Shown here: one piece after another, positions 42,864 to 51,437 of the stretch
Layout: every line of letters starts with the position of its first letter
Position numbering within the stretch: the first letter of the stretch is position 1
Assembly (NCBI RefSeq): GCF_900182985.1
Contig: NZ_FXUY01000001.1
Coordinates: 4,413,501-4,477,500 of the forward strand
Reading direction: 5' to 3'
Source of the DNA: Pseudomonas helmanticensis
GTDB taxonomy: Bacteria; Pseudomonadota; Gammaproteobacteria; Pseudomonadales; Pseudomonadaceae
DNA: 64,000 nucleotides
Notes under the pieces: model-generated
What the model was told of the DNA's origin: nothing
Seen by the model: only the letters and a program-made list of their open reading frames with translations
Database searches by the model: none
Made by a program: the position numbers and the translations under genes

Positions 42864-43868
42864 TCAGCTCAGTTCGCCACACAGGTCGAGTTCGATCAGG
42901 CGACGTATTTCGGCGTTTTCCAGGCCGGTGCCGAGCAAACCATGCAATTTGCCGAACGCCGCTTCACGGGTCATGCCGCCGCCCGACAGCACGCCGGCGC
43001 TACGCAACCGACTGCCGGCTTCATACACATCCAGCTCGACGCCGCCTTCATGGCACTGCGTCACCGCCACCACCACCACGCCGTTGTCGCGCGCGCGGCC
43101 GAGGCTGGCGAGAAATTCGGCGTTATCACTCGGTCCGGTGCCGCTGCCGTAGCACTCCAGCACCAAGCCCTGAATGCCGCTGTCGAGCAGGCTATCGACA
43201 ATCTCGGCGCCTATGCCTGGAAACAGTGGCAGCACGCCAACCCTGGCCAGTTGTTTCGGCTGGTTGTAGTTCAATGACGCAGGAATCGAGGTGGCTTTGA
43301 CTCCGCCGCCCTGACGCTCCAGGCGCTTGAACGGATGACGGCCAAAGCTGCGCACTTTCGCGCAACGGGTCGGGTCCAGCAGTTCACCATGGAAGTACAG
43401 ATGCACGCCTGGCGCCAGGCCTTGGCCAAGCGCGACCAGTGCGCCGCCGAGGTTTTCCCAGGCATCACTGTCGGTCACGCCGGCCGGCAGCATGGAGCCG
43501 GTAAAGCACACGCGCGCGTGCAGACCGAGGAGCTGGAAACTCATGGCTGCGGCGCTGTAGGCCAGGGTGTCGGTGCCATGCAGGATCAGCACGCTGTCGC
43601 AGCCTTGCACGTCAACGGCATCGGCCACCGCTTCACGCAGTTGCTGCCAATAGGCCGGAGTCATGTTGGCGCTGTCGATCAGCGGCGACATCTCACGGAA
43701 GCGCCAGTGTGGCACGGCGAGTTCAGGCTGGCTGTGCAGGTAGTCGCGCATCCGCGCTTCGAAACCGGACGCCGGGGCCAGGCCATTGGCGCTGGCCTGC
43801 ATGCCGATGGTGCCACCGGTGTAGAGCACCATGACGTGTTGGGCGGCGGGATAAGTCGAAGGGTTCAT
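42864..43868 (-). CDS. ansA: L-asparaginase
   Basis: Asparaginase/glutaminase-family enzyme of 334 aa converting asparagine to aspartate and ammonia. The first active-site Thr lies in VLYTGGTIGMQ near residue 18 and the second signature in LILHGTDTLAYSAAAMSF. The Lys and Asp partners appear in the usual spacing. There is no signal peptide at the chosen ATG (43868), which suggests the cytosolic type I form; a frame running 36 residues further upstream has no family features. It clusters with an amino-acid symporter and aspartase, which would carry the product on to fumarate. Confidence 0.9.
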   Translation of the reverse strand: MNPSTYPAAQHVMVLYTGGTIGMQASANGLAPASGFEARMRDYLHSQPELAVPHWRFREMSPLIDSANMTPAYWQQLREAVADAVDVQGCDSVLILHGTDTLAYSAAAMSFQLLGLHARVCFTGSMLPAGVTDSDAWENLGGALVALGQGLAPGVHLYFHGELLDPTRCAKVRSFGRHPFKRLERQGGGVKATSIPASLNYNQPKQLARVGVLPLFPGIGAEIVDSLLDSGIQGLVLECYGSGTGPSDNAEFLASLGRARDNGVVVVAVTQCHEGGVELDVYEAGSRLRSAGVLSGGGMTREAAFGKLHGLLGTGLENAEIRRLIELDLCGELS

Positions 43869-43893
43869 AGGATTCTCCGAAACGATGAGTTCC

Positions 43894-43984
43894 TGTAGGA
43901 GTGAGCCTGCTCGCGATAGCGGTCTTTCAGCCAACATAAATGTTGAATGATGAACCGCTATCGCGAGCAGGCTCACTCCTACAA
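43894..43984. repeat. REP palindrome, family 2
   Basis: TGTAGGAGTGAGCCTGCTCG arms in inverse orientation, extended inward by GATAGCGGT/ACCGCTATC around the loop. A second copy lies at 59974, between pstA and pstB. Confidence 0.9.
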
Positions 43985-44038
43985 GTTATTGCATCACAAT
44001 AACTGACGGGCGCAGGGGATGCGCCCGCCATTCACCTG

Positions 44039-45493
44039 TCAGCGTTGCGCTGCAGGGACGCCTTGCGGCTCGGCTTCGGTCTTGCCGGCAGCGGCAGCGG
44101 CGGCAGACGGGGTCGGCCAGGCTTTCAGGTCGAGGTCCAGATCGGCAAATTTGCTCGAGTCGAACACTGGCTGTTTGACGCCGGCGCGACGCTGCCCGTC
44201 GTAGTCGCGCATCACACGCATGCCGACCTTGAACAGCATGGCCAGGGCCACGAGGTTGACGAAGGCCAGGCAGGTCATGGTGATGTCGGCGAAGGCGAAC
44301 ACGGTCGACAGATCCTGCATCGAACCCCAGACCACCAGCGCCAGCACCAGGCCACGGAAAATCATCAGTGCGGCGCGGTTGCGGGTGAGGAACTGCAGGC
44401 TGTTCTCGCCCAGGTAGTAGTTGTAGAGGATGCAGGTGAAGACGAACAGCGACAGTGCGACGCTGACGAACATGCGACCCCAGTCACCGACCACGGCGGC
44501 CAGCGAGTTCTGGGTCAGGACGATGCCGTCACCTTCGAAGCCCGGGGTGTAGAAGCCCGACAACAGGATCAGCAGCGCGGTGCAGGTGCAGATCACGAAG
44601 GTATCGAGGAACACGCTGAAGGCCTGAACCACGCCTTGCGCGCCCGGGTGCTTTACGGCGGCCACGGCGGCGACGTTCGGCGCACTGCCCAGGCCCGCTT
44701 CGTTGGCGAATACGCCACGCTTCACGCCCATGACGATGGCGCTGCCGAGCAGGCCGCCAAAGGCCGGGTCGAGGCCGAAGGCGCTCTTGAAGATGGTTTC
44801 CAGCATGGCCGGCACGTGTTCGATCTGAGTACCGATCACGTACAAGGTCACGCCGATATAGGCCAGCGTCTTGATCGGAACCAGCAGGTCGGACACCGAG
44901 GCAATACGCTTGATGCCGCCGATGAAAGTGATGGCCAGCAGCACCGCCAGGACGATACCGGTGTGTTGTGGGTTGAATTCAAAGGCGTTCTGCAGCGAGT
45001 GGGTCACGGTGTAGGACTGCAGGCCGATGAAGGCGAAGCCGTAGGTAACCAACAGCAGGACGGAAAACACCACCGCCATGCCTTTGAGCTTCAGGCCGTG
45101 CTGGATGTAGTAGGCCGGGCCACCACGGTACAGACCGTCGCCTTCCGCACGCTTGTAGACCTGAGCCAGGGTGCATTCGAAGAAGCTGCTGGACATGCCG
45201 ACCAGTGCGGTCACCCACATCCAGAACACCGCACCCGGACCACCGAGGGTCACGGCGATGCCGACACCGGCGATGTTGCCTGCACCGACACGGCCGGCAA
45301 GGCTGAGCATCAAGGCCTGGAACGAGCTGAGTTGCCCGGCGCTGCCTTTGAGGCTGTCGCGGAACACCGCGAACATGTGGAAGAAATGACGCAGTTGAAC
45401 GAAACGCGAGCGAATCGTGAAGTAGCTACCGAGCCCGACAATGAGCACGATCAGTACTTTCCCTGAGAGGAAGTCGTTAATGACTTCGAGCAT
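44039..45493 (-). CDS. AGCS-family sodium:alanine/glycine symporter
   Basis: Inner-membrane symporter of 484 aa with about ten to eleven helices. Typical AGCS features are GRVGAGNIAGVGIAVTLGGPGAVFWMW near residue 70, GLYRGGPAYYIQ, and GVKRGVFANEAGLGSAPNVAAVAA near 250, the family signature. The C-terminus carries a ~45-residue low-complexity Ala/Pro tail not needed for transport. The cluster with asparaginase and aspartase suggests import of alanine, glycine or a related amino acid, but specificity cannot be read. The upstream leader (about 200 nt) shows no riboswitch that I recognise. Confidence 0.9.
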   Translation of the reverse strand: MLEVINDFLSGKVLIVLIVGLGSYFTIRSRFVQLRHFFHMFAVFRDSLKGSAGQLSSFQALMLSLAGRVGAGNIAGVGIAVTLGGPGAVFWMWVTALVGMSSSFFECTLAQVYKRAEGDGLYRGGPAYYIQHGLKLKGMAVVFSVLLLVTYGFAFIGLQSYTVTHSLQNAFEFNPQHTGIVLAVLLAITFIGGIKRIASVSDLLVPIKTLAYIGVTLYVIGTQIEHVPAMLETIFKSAFGLDPAFGGLLGSAIVMGVKRGVFANEAGLGSAPNVAAVAAVKHPGAQGVVQAFSVFLDTFVICTCTALLILLSGFYTPGFEGDGIVLTQNSLAAVVGDWGRMFVSVALSLFVFTCILYNYYLGENSLQFLTRNRAALMIFRGLVLALVVWGSMQDLSTVFAFADITMTCLAFVNLVALAMLFKVGMRVMRDYDGQRRAGVKQPVFDSSKFADLDLDLKAWPTPSAAAAAAGKTEAEPQGVPAAQR

Positions 45494-45754
45494 GGATTTT
45501 TCCTCGCTGTTTATTGTGTAAGCAAATGCTGGAAGGTCGGAAACATCGCGTTACACCGGTTTGCGCGCGGCACAACAGGTGAGGCGAGGGTTTCGTCCCC
45601 GATCCATTTCGCGGGTTTGTTATTAGTTCGGGTTTCGCATGGGTTATGGCCTCGTTACCGACGACCGCTCACGCGAAGAGGGGCGGCACTATACCGATCA
45701 GTGGCGCGCCCGTCTGCACGGTAGTGGTGCAAGCGACGAAACGAGGTTGCTGCA
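45494..45754. other. Upstream region of the AGCS symporter gene
   Basis: Part of a 486-nt space between the symporter start and the aspartase stop. On the minus strand it holds a TATAGT element near 45690 that could be a -10 box without a convincing -35, and a GGGGACGAAACCC stem-like segment near 45593. No known riboswitch was recognised. The rest of the space is the REP at 45755 and the aspartase terminator. Confidence 0.4.
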
Positions 45755-45833
45755 AGATCAAAAGATCGCAGCCTTCGGCAGCTCCTACAGGTGTACGTCA
45801 ATCAATGTAGGAGCTGCCGAAGGCTGCGATCTT
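45755..45833. repeat. REP palindrome, family 1
   Basis: GATCAAAAGATCGCAGCCTT-type arm and its inverse around a ~20-nt loop (GGTGTACGTCAATCAA), between the AGCS symporter and aspartase genes. Confidence 0.9.
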
Positions 45834-45882
45834 GGCGGTATCAAATACACAAAACATCTAACGACCTGCCCGCAAAGAAGTT

Positions 45883-45916
45883 AAAAAAAAGGGCCTGGGG
45901 AATAATCCCCAAGCCC
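45883..45916 (-). terminator. Intrinsic terminator of aspA
   Basis: On the minus strand GGGCTTGGGG and CCCCAGGCCC pair (one mismatch) around ATTATT, followed by eight T. It begins about 64 nt after the aspA stop. Confidence 0.9.
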
Positions 45917-45979
45917 TCAAAAGGTGAGAGGTGTCTAGTCCCTCGACCTGGTGAGCGGTGCTACAAGTAACGTGTCGGT

Positions 45980-47404
45980 TCAGCCTTTGAGCGGAACCAG
46001 ACGCGGAGCAATCATGTTTTCCGGGCGCAGGATGTCGGCGAGCATGGCTTCGTCGAGCAGACCTTCTTCGCGCACCAGTTCCAGCACGCCGCGGCCGCTT
46101 TCAAGGGCGAGACCGGCGATACGGGTGGCGTTTTTGTAGCCGATGTACGGGTTCAGTGCGGTGACCAGACCGATCGAGTGCTCGACCAGTTCGCGGCAGC
46201 GCGCTTCGTTGGCGGTGATGCCGACGATGCAGTGCTCGCGCAGCATGTCCATGGCGCGTTGCAGCAGGCGGATCGAGTCGAAGATCTTGAAAGCGATCAG
46301 CGGCTCCATCACGTTCAGTTGCAGTTGACCGCCTTCGGCTGCCATGGTCAGCGCCAGATCGTTACCGATGACCTGGAAGGCCACTTGGTTCACGGCTTCC
46401 GGAATAACCGGGTTGACCTTGCCAGGCATGATCGAGCTGCCTGGCTGACGCGCTGGCAGGTTGATTTCGTTGATGCCGGTGCGTGGGCCGCTGGACAGCA
46501 GGCGCAGGTCGTTGCAGATCTTCGACAGCTTGACCGCGGTGCGCTTGAGCATGCCGGAGAACAGGACGAAGGCGCCCATGTCGGAAGTCGCTTCGATCAG
46601 GTCGGCCGCCGGTACCAGCGGTTGACCGCTGATCAGTGCCAGACGCTGAACCGCCAGCGCTTGATAACGCGGGTCGGCGTTGATGCCGGTACCGATCGCG
46701 GTGCCGCCCAGGTTCACTTCAGTCAGCAGTTCCGGGGCCAGCGTCTTCAGACGGGCCAGGTCTTCGCCCATGGTGGTGGCGAAGGCACGGAATTCCTGAC
46801 CGAGGGTCATCGGCACGGCGTCTTGCAGTTGGGTACGGCCCATTTTCAGGACGTGATCGAATTCTTTGCCCTTGGCCGCGAACGCCTGAATCAAGCTGTC
46901 GAGGCTGGCCAGCAGGGTGTCGTGACCGAGCAGCAGGCCCAGACGGATTGCCGTTGGGTAGGCGTCGTTGGTCGACTGCGCCATGTTGACGTCGTCGTTC
47001 GGGTGCAGGAACTGGTACTCGCCTTTCTCGTGGCCCATTGCTTCGAGTGCAATGTTGGCGATCACTTCGTTGGCGTTCATGTTGGTGGAAGTACCGGCGC
47101 CACCTTGAATCATGTCGACCACGAACTCTTCGTGGTAATCACCGCGGATCAATCGGGCACAGGCTTCGCTGATGGCAGCGTGCTTGGCTTCGCTCAGGTG
47201 ACCCAACTCGCGGTTGGCGTCAGCAGCGGCCTGTTTGACCATTGCCAGACCGACAACCAGTTTCGGGTAATGCGAAATCGGAACGCCGGAGAGACGGAAG
47301 TTGTTCACCGCTCGCAGGGTCTGGATGCCGTAATACGCTTGAGCCGGTACTTCGAGGGCGCCAAGCAGGTCGTTTTCTGTGCGGAAAGATGCAGCGGAGG
47401 ACAT
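45980..47404 (-). CDS. aspA: Aspartate ammonia-lyase (aspartase)
   Basis: Homotetrameric lyase of 474 aa releasing ammonia from aspartate to give fumarate. The fumarase/aspartase signature GSSIMPGKVNP is intact near residue 320, as are TSTNDAYPTA and the substrate-contact segment GGAGTSTNMNANEVI. Fumarase C is a relative, but FRTENDLLGALEVPAQAYYGIQT at the N-terminus is the aspartase form. The ATG at 47404 is chosen as the family start; another ATG four codons upstream is possible. The gene is divergent from a LysR regulator and lies downstream of nothing else on its strand, so it is probably a single-gene unit ended by a strong terminator. Confidence 0.95.
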   Translation of the reverse strand: MSSAASFRTENDLLGALEVPAQAYYGIQTLRAVNNFRLSGVPISHYPKLVVGLAMVKQAAADANRELGHLSEAKHAAISEACARLIRGDYHEEFVVDMIQGGAGTSTNMNANEVIANIALEAMGHEKGEYQFLHPNDDVNMAQSTNDAYPTAIRLGLLLGHDTLLASLDSLIQAFAAKGKEFDHVLKMGRTQLQDAVPMTLGQEFRAFATTMGEDLARLKTLAPELLTEVNLGGTAIGTGINADPRYQALAVQRLALISGQPLVPAADLIEATSDMGAFVLFSGMLKRTAVKLSKICNDLRLLSSGPRTGINEINLPARQPGSSIMPGKVNPVIPEAVNQVAFQVIGNDLALTMAAEGGQLQLNVMEPLIAFKIFDSIRLLQRAMDMLREHCIVGITANEARCRELVEHSIGLVTALNPYIGYKNATRIAGLALESGRGVLELVREEGLLDEAMLADILRPENMIAPRLVPLKG

Positions 47405-47511
47405 GATAGAAATCATCTCGATATGGACCCGGTCTGTGCCGGAACGCTGCGAATGCTAGGCTTGTGCGAATTTTTGGGCCAATGCTGTTAAGCACTGGCC
47501 TATGCACATTC

Positions 47512-47522
47512 GGCATAATGCC
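47512..47522. promoter_or_regulatory. Palindrome in the aspA-lysR divergent promoter region
   Basis: GGCAT-A-ATGCC, perfect 5-bp arms, about 110 nt before aspA and 63 nt before the LysR gene. A second small palindrome, TGCT-N4-AGCA, lies at 47483-47494. They are candidate binding sites for the divergent LysR protein. Confidence 0.4.
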
Positions 47523-47584
47523 CATGTGACGCCGCGTGCGCGGCAGACGTGTGACCTGTTTTGGTGCGTGTCCGGGAGGACGTG

Positions 47585-48493
47585 ATGAATCTGGAAAGCA
47601 AATGGCTTGAGGACTTCAGTGCTCTGGCCGCCACCCGCAGCTTCTCGCAAGCAGCCGAACGGCGCTTCGTGACCCAGCCCGCATTCAGTCGGCGGATCCG
47701 CAGCCTGGAGGCTGCGCTGGGGCTGACTTTGGTCAACCGCTCGCGCACGCCGATCGAGCTGACGGCGGCGGGGCAACTGTTTCTGGTGACCGCACGCACG
47801 GTGGTCGAACAGCTCGGTGAAGTGCTGCGCCATCTTCATCATCTGGAGGGCGGGCAGGGCGAAGTGATGCAAGTCGCTGCCGCGCACTCGCTGGCGCTGG
47901 GTTTTTTCCCGCGCTGGATCGCCCAGTTGCGTAATGAAGGCTTGAACATCGCCACACGCTTGGTCGCCACCAACGTCGGCGACGCGGTGCATGCGTTGCG
48001 GGAGGGTGGTTGCGATCTGATGCTGGCGTTCTACGACCCGGACGCGGCGATGCAGATGGACCCGGAAATTTTCCCGTCGCTGCATTTGGGCCAGACCGAG
48101 ATGTTGCCAGTGTGCGCGGCGGATGCCGAGGGCAAGCCGCTGTTCGATCTGGAGGGGGAGGCCAGCGTGCCGTTACTGGCGTATAGCGCCGGGGCGTTTC
48201 TTGGCCGCTCGGTGAATGGATTGTTGCGCCAGCGTCAGCTGCGCTTCACGACCATCTATGAAACGGCGATGGCCGACAGCTTGAAAAGCATGGCGCTGGA
48301 AGGACTGGGTATTGCCTGGGTGCCACAGCTGAGCGTGCGCGCGGAACTGGCTCGCGGTGAACTGGTGGTCTGCGGCGGCCCGCAATGGCATGTGCCACTG
48401 GAGATCCGCCTCTATCGCTGCGCCTTGGTGCGCAAGGCCAACGTGCGCCTGCTGTGGCGCAAGCTCGAAGGCGGCGCTGCACAAGCTTCCTGA
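47585..48493 (+). CDS. LysR-family regulator divergent from aspA
   Basis: LysR-type regulator of 302 aa. The winged helix-turn-helix lies at residues ~5-65 (LAATRSFSQAAERRFVTQPAFSRRIRSLE) and the LysR substrate-binding domain follows from ~90. GGGAGG lies about 8 nt ahead of the ATG. By position it should control aspA and possibly the asparaginase and symporter genes further on. The effector cannot be read from the sequence. Confidence 0.88.
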   Translation: MNLESKWLEDFSALAATRSFSQAAERRFVTQPAFSRRIRSLEAALGLTLVNRSRTPIELTAAGQLFLVTARTVVEQLGEVLRHLHHLEGGQGEVMQVAAAHSLALGFFPRWIAQLRNEGLNIATRLVATNVGDAVHALREGGCDLMLAFYDPDAAMQMDPEIFPSLHLGQTEMLPVCAADAEGKPLFDLEGEASVPLLAYSAGAFLGRSVNGLLRQRQLRFTTIYETAMADSLKSMALEGLGIAWVPQLSVRAELARGELVVCGGPQWHVPLEIRLYRCALVRKANVRLLWRKLEGGAAQAS

Positions 48494-48572
48494 AAAGATC
48501 GCAGCCTGCGGCAGCTCCTACATTGCAATGCATATCCCTGTAGGAGCTGCCGCAGGCTGCGATCTTTTGATC
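48494..48572. repeat. REP palindrome, family 1
   Basis: GATCGCAGCCTGCGGCAGCT-type arm and inverse right after the LysR stop codon; the TGCGG form rather than TTCGG, shared with 15195 and part of 51358. Confidence 0.9.
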
Positions 48573-48662
48573 TTTTTGGCTGACCTTCAGGTCAATAAAA
48601 CCGGGCATTTGCGGCAGATGACAGATGGTCGCGCAGGGGGCTGTTTATTGCTTTCATTGCGG

Positions 48663-48668
48663 TATACT
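48663..48668 (+). promoter_or_regulatory. Likely -10 element of the purE promoter
   Basis: TATACT fits a sigma-70 -10 box, 115 nt before purE. No good -35 hexamer stands at 16-18 nt, so activation or a weak -35 is assumed. The leader described next would begin at about 48675. Confidence 0.45.
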
Positions 48669-48672
48669 GCGC

Positions 48673-48761
48673 GGCCTTCGGCCGGCACGTCCGGCCATTT
48701 TTCGTACAATCAAGCCACGCAACCTGCGTGGCTTGTTGTTTTATGACGCGCCTGCGGGCGC
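48673..48761 (+). promoter_or_regulatory. Stacked hairpin leader of purEK (candidate attenuator)
   Basis: GGCC-TTC-GGCC (48673-48683) overlaps GGCCGG-CACGT-CCGGCC (48680-48696), which is followed by ATTTTT, so the two cannot form together and the second looks like a terminator. A second, perfect 10-bp stem follows, AAGCCACGCA-ACC-TGCGTGGCTT (48712-48734), with the T-rich GTTGTTTT after it. A third small stem, GCGCC-TGC-GG(G)CGC, lies at 48748-48761. The purE ribosome site AAGAGG follows. Confidence 0.55.
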
Positions 48762-48783
48762 TCCAGAGAGAAGAGGCGCGACG

Positions 48784-49275
48784 ATGAGTGCACTGGTTGG
48801 CGTGATCATGGGCTCCAAGTCCGATTGGTCCACCCTTAGCCACACCGCCGATATGCTGGAAAAGCTCGGCATCCCGTACGAGGTCAAAGTGGTCTCTGCC
48901 CACCGCACCCCGGATCTGCTGTTCCAGTACGCCGAAGAGGCTGAAGGCCGTGGCATCGAGGTGATTATCGCCGGTGCCGGTGGCGCAGCCCACTTGCCAG
49001 GCATGTGTGCGGCCAAGACCCACCTGCCGGTACTGGGCGTGCCAGTGCAGTCGGCCATGCTCTCGGGCGTCGACTCGCTGCTGTCGATCGTGCAGATGCC
49101 AGCGGGCATTCCGGTCGCCACCCTGGCTATCGGCAAGGCCGGCGCGATCAACGCCGCGCTGCTCTCGGCGAGCATCCTCGGCGCCAAGCACCCACAGTTC
49201 CACGCGGTACTGAAAACCTTCCGTGCCGAGCAGACAGACAGCGTCCTGGACAATCCAGACCCACGTATTGCCTGA
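48784..49275 (+). CDS. purE: N5-carboxyaminoimidazole ribonucleotide mutase (PurE, class I)
   Basis: Protein of 163 aa that moves the carboxyl group of N5-CAIR to give CAIR in purine synthesis. The signature [11 protein letters not shown] at the N-terminus, [11 protein letters not shown] near residue 45 and [15 protein letters not shown] near 70 are complete. AAGAGG lies about 8 nt before the ATG. purK follows after 10 nt, and the two act in sequence. The leader contains terminator-like hairpins, which suggests control by transcription termination. Confidence 0.96.
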   Translation: MSALVGVIMGSKSDWSTLSHTADMLEKLGIPYEVKVVSAHRTPDLLFQYAEEAEGRGIEVIIAGAGGAAHLPGMCAAKTHLPVLGVPVQSAMLSGVDSLLSIVQMPAGIPVATLAIGKAGAINAALLSASILGAKHPQFHAVLKTFRAEQTDSVLDNPDPRIA

Positions 49276-49285
49276 GGTTGTTGAG

Positions 49286-50368
49286 ATGAAGATCGGTGTA
49301 ATCGGTGGCGGCCAGTTGGGTCGCATGTTGGCCCTGGCGGGCACTCCGCTGGGCATGAACTTCGCTTTTCTCGACCCTGCGCCGGACGCTTGCGCCGCTG
49401 CCTTGGGCGAACACCTGCGGGCCGATTACGGCGATCAGGATCATCTGCGCCAATTGGCCGATGAAGTCGATCTGGTGACCTTCGAATTCGAAAGCGTCCC
49501 GGCCGAAACCGTGGCATTCCTGTCGCAATTCGTCCCGGTCTACCCAAGCGCCGAAGCCCTGCGCATCGCTCGTGATCGCTGGTTCGAAAAGAGCATGTTC
49601 AAGGACTTGGGCATTCCGACTCCGGCTTTCGCTGACATCCAATCGCAAGCCGATCTGGATGCCGCCGTCGCTTCGATCGGTCTGCCGGCCGTGCTGAAAA
49701 CCCGTACTTTGGGTTACGACGGCAAGGGCCAGAAAGTCCTGCGCACACCTGCAGATGTGGTTGGCACCTTCGCCGAGCTGGGCAGCGTTGCCTGCCTGCT
49801 GGAAGGTTTCGTACCGTTCACCGGTGAAGTCTCGCTGATCGCCGTGCGTGCCCGCGATGGTGAAACCAAGTTCTATCCGCTGGTACACAACACCCACGAC
49901 AGCGGCATCCTCAAACTGTCGGTGGCCAGCACCGATCACCCGTTGCAGGCGTTGGCCGAAGACTACTCGAGCCGTGTGCTCAAGCAGTTGAATTACGTCG
50001 GCGTGATGGCGTTCGAGTTCTTTGAAGTCGACGGTGGCCTCAAGGCCAACGAAATCGCCCCGCGCGTGCACAACTCCGGGCACTGGACCACCGAAGGCGC
50101 CGAGTGCAGCCAGTTCGAAAACCACCTGCGCGCCGTTGCCGGCCTGCCGCTGGGTTCGACGGCCAAGGTTGGCGAGAGCGCAATGCTCAACTTCATTGGC
50201 GTTGTTCCGCCGGTTGAGAAGGTCATCGCCATCGAAGATTGCCATCTGCATCACTACGGCAAAGCCTTCAAGGCCGGGCGCAAGGTCGGTCACGCCAACC
50301 TGCGCTGCGCCGACATGGCCACGCTGCAAGCGCAGATCGTCAAGGTCGAAGCGCTGATCGCCGAGTAA
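49286..50368 (+). CDS. purK: 5-(Carboxyamino)imidazole ribonucleotide synthase (PurK)
   Basis: ATP-grasp enzyme of 360 aa that makes N5-CAIR from AIR, bicarbonate and ATP, the substrate for PurE. The N-terminus reads IGVIGGGQLGRMLALAG, the ATP-grasp region LKTRTLGYDGKGQ lies near residue 150, and NEIAPRVHNSGHWT near 265 is the PurK active-site stretch. The ATG at 49286 gives the family start; a longer frame beginning inside purE has no support. It is cotranscribed with purE. Confidence 0.95.
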   Translation: MKIGVIGGGQLGRMLALAGTPLGMNFAFLDPAPDACAAALGEHLRADYGDQDHLRQLADEVDLVTFEFESVPAETVAFLSQFVPVYPSAEALRIARDRWFEKSMFKDLGIPTPAFADIQSQADLDAAVASIGLPAVLKTRTLGYDGKGQKVLRTPADVVGTFAELGSVACLLEGFVPFTGEVSLIAVRARDGETKFYPLVHNTHDSGILKLSVASTDHPLQALAEDYSSRVLKQLNYVGVMAFEFFEVDGGLKANEIAPRVHNSGHWTTEGAECSQFENHLRAVAGLPLGSTAKVGESAMLNFIGVVPPVEKVIAIEDCHLHHYGKAFKAGRKVGHANLRCADMATLQAQIVKVEALIAE

Positions 50369-50478
50369 CGACAGTTTCATGTGGCAGCGGCGGAACCATT
50401 CAGGGGCCGCCGTTCTCTCATGGCAGGATGCCAAAGTCTGACTAGGCTTCGCATATCTACTATTGAGAGGGAATTGCC

Positions 50479-50724
50479 ATGGGAATTATCGGAACCATCT
50501 TTATCGGCTTGATCGTCGGCCTGCTGGCGCGGTTCCTGAAACCGGGCGATGACAGCATGGGCTGGATCATGACCATCCTGCTCGGTATCGGCGGTTCGCT
50601 GGCGGCCACTTACGGCGGCCAGGCTCTGGGCATCTATCAGGCAGGTCAGGGCGCAGGCTTCATTGGCGCACTGGTCGGCGCGATCGTGTTGCTGGTGATC
50701 TACGGCCTGATCAAAAAGAACTGA
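50479..50724 (+). CDS. GlsB/YeaQ/YmgE-family stress membrane protein
   Basis: Small hydrophobic protein of 81 aa with two to three membrane helices: MGIIGTIFIGLIVGLLARFLKPG, then MTILLGIGGSLAATYGGQALG, then GFIGALVGAIVLLVIYGLIKK. This is the transglycosylase-associated (YeaQ) family, usually stress-induced, with no known reaction. GAGAGGG is about 9 nt before the ATG. It appears to be a single gene closed by a stem-loop. Confidence 0.88.
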   Translation: MGIIGTIFIGLIVGLLARFLKPGDDSMGWIMTILLGIGGSLAATYGGQALGIYQAGQGAGFIGALVGAIVLLVIYGLIKKN

Positions 50725-50737
50725 TCCAAAGCGACAA

Positions 50738-50768
50738 AGCCCTCTCTGCCAAAGTGGCCGGGAGGGCT
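50738..50768 (+). terminator. Stem-loop after the YeaQ-family gene
   Basis: AGCCCTC and GAGGGCT pair, with a further GCC/GGC stem inside. There is no T run after it, so termination strength is doubtful. Confidence 0.45.
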
Positions 50769-50817
50769 AGAATGCTCGGCGATTCAACGATCCTTCCTTT
50801 CTTTACCGAGCACCTTC

Positions 50818-51354
50818 ATGCGCCGTCTTCTGTTGACTCTCCTTTTTCTGGGCAGCGGTTTGGCCCACGCCGGCGAACTGCCGGAAACCGACTGGCTCGA
50901 ACTGATGCCCAAGTCGGATCAAAAGGCCCTCGAGGCCATGCCCGAAATCGACCACAACTCCCCGGAAGCCACCGGCACCTTCACCGAGAAGGGCGGAATG
51001 AAGCAGGCCAAAGGTCTGCCGGCGGTGATGTATTCGACCAAAACCGTGGCATCGATGAACGACAAACACATTCGCATCGGCGGTTATCCGGTGCCATTGG
51101 AGTCCGATGCCAAGGGCCGCAGCACGCTGTTCTTCCTCGTGCCCTACCCGGGCGCGTGCATCCACGTGCCGCCACCGCCTCCGAATCAACTGGTGCTGGT
51201 GCGTTATCCGAAGGGATTGAAGCTGAACGACATCTACACGCCGTTGTGGGTGACCGGCACGCTGAAGGTTGAAAAGGTCAGCAATGATCTGGCTGATGCG
51301 GCGTATGCGCTGGAAGCGGACAAGGTGCGGGTGGTGAAGGAATCTGATCTCTAA
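50818..51354 (+). CDS. DUF3299 domain exported protein
   Basis: Protein of 178 aa with a signal peptide (MRRLLLTLLFLGSGLAHA). The body fits the DUF3299 family, with KHIRIGGYPVPLES, the segment FLVPYPGACIHVPPPPPNQLV and a conserved Cys-His pair, then YTPLWVTGTL near the end. The family is often found near transporters, but its function is unknown. It is followed directly by a REP and the convergent mutarotase gene. Confidence 0.82.
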   Translation: MRRLLLTLLFLGSGLAHAGELPETDWLELMPKSDQKALEAMPEIDHNSPEATGTFTEKGGMKQAKGLPAVMYSTKTVASMNDKHIRIGGYPVPLESDAKGRSTLFFLVPYPGACIHVPPPPPNQLVLVRYPKGLKLNDIYTPLWVTGTLKVEKVSNDLADAAYALEADKVRVVKESDL

Positions 51355-51357
51355 AGC

Positions 51358-51437
51358 AAAAGATCGCAGCCTGCGGCAGCTCCTACAGGGAAATGCATTC
51401 CAATGTAGGAGCTGCCGAAGGCTGCGATCTTTTGATC
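51358..51437. repeat. REP palindrome, family 1
   Basis: Two arms of the family-1 core (one TGCGG, one TTCGG) fill the space between the convergent DUF3299 and mutarotase genes. Confidence 0.9.

Noticed and set aside
45494..45754. Possible glycine riboswitch upstream of the AGCS symporter
   Set aside because: AGCS genes are often preceded by one, but the conserved core and tandem aptamer layout are not visible; only a GGGGACGAAACCC segment was found.
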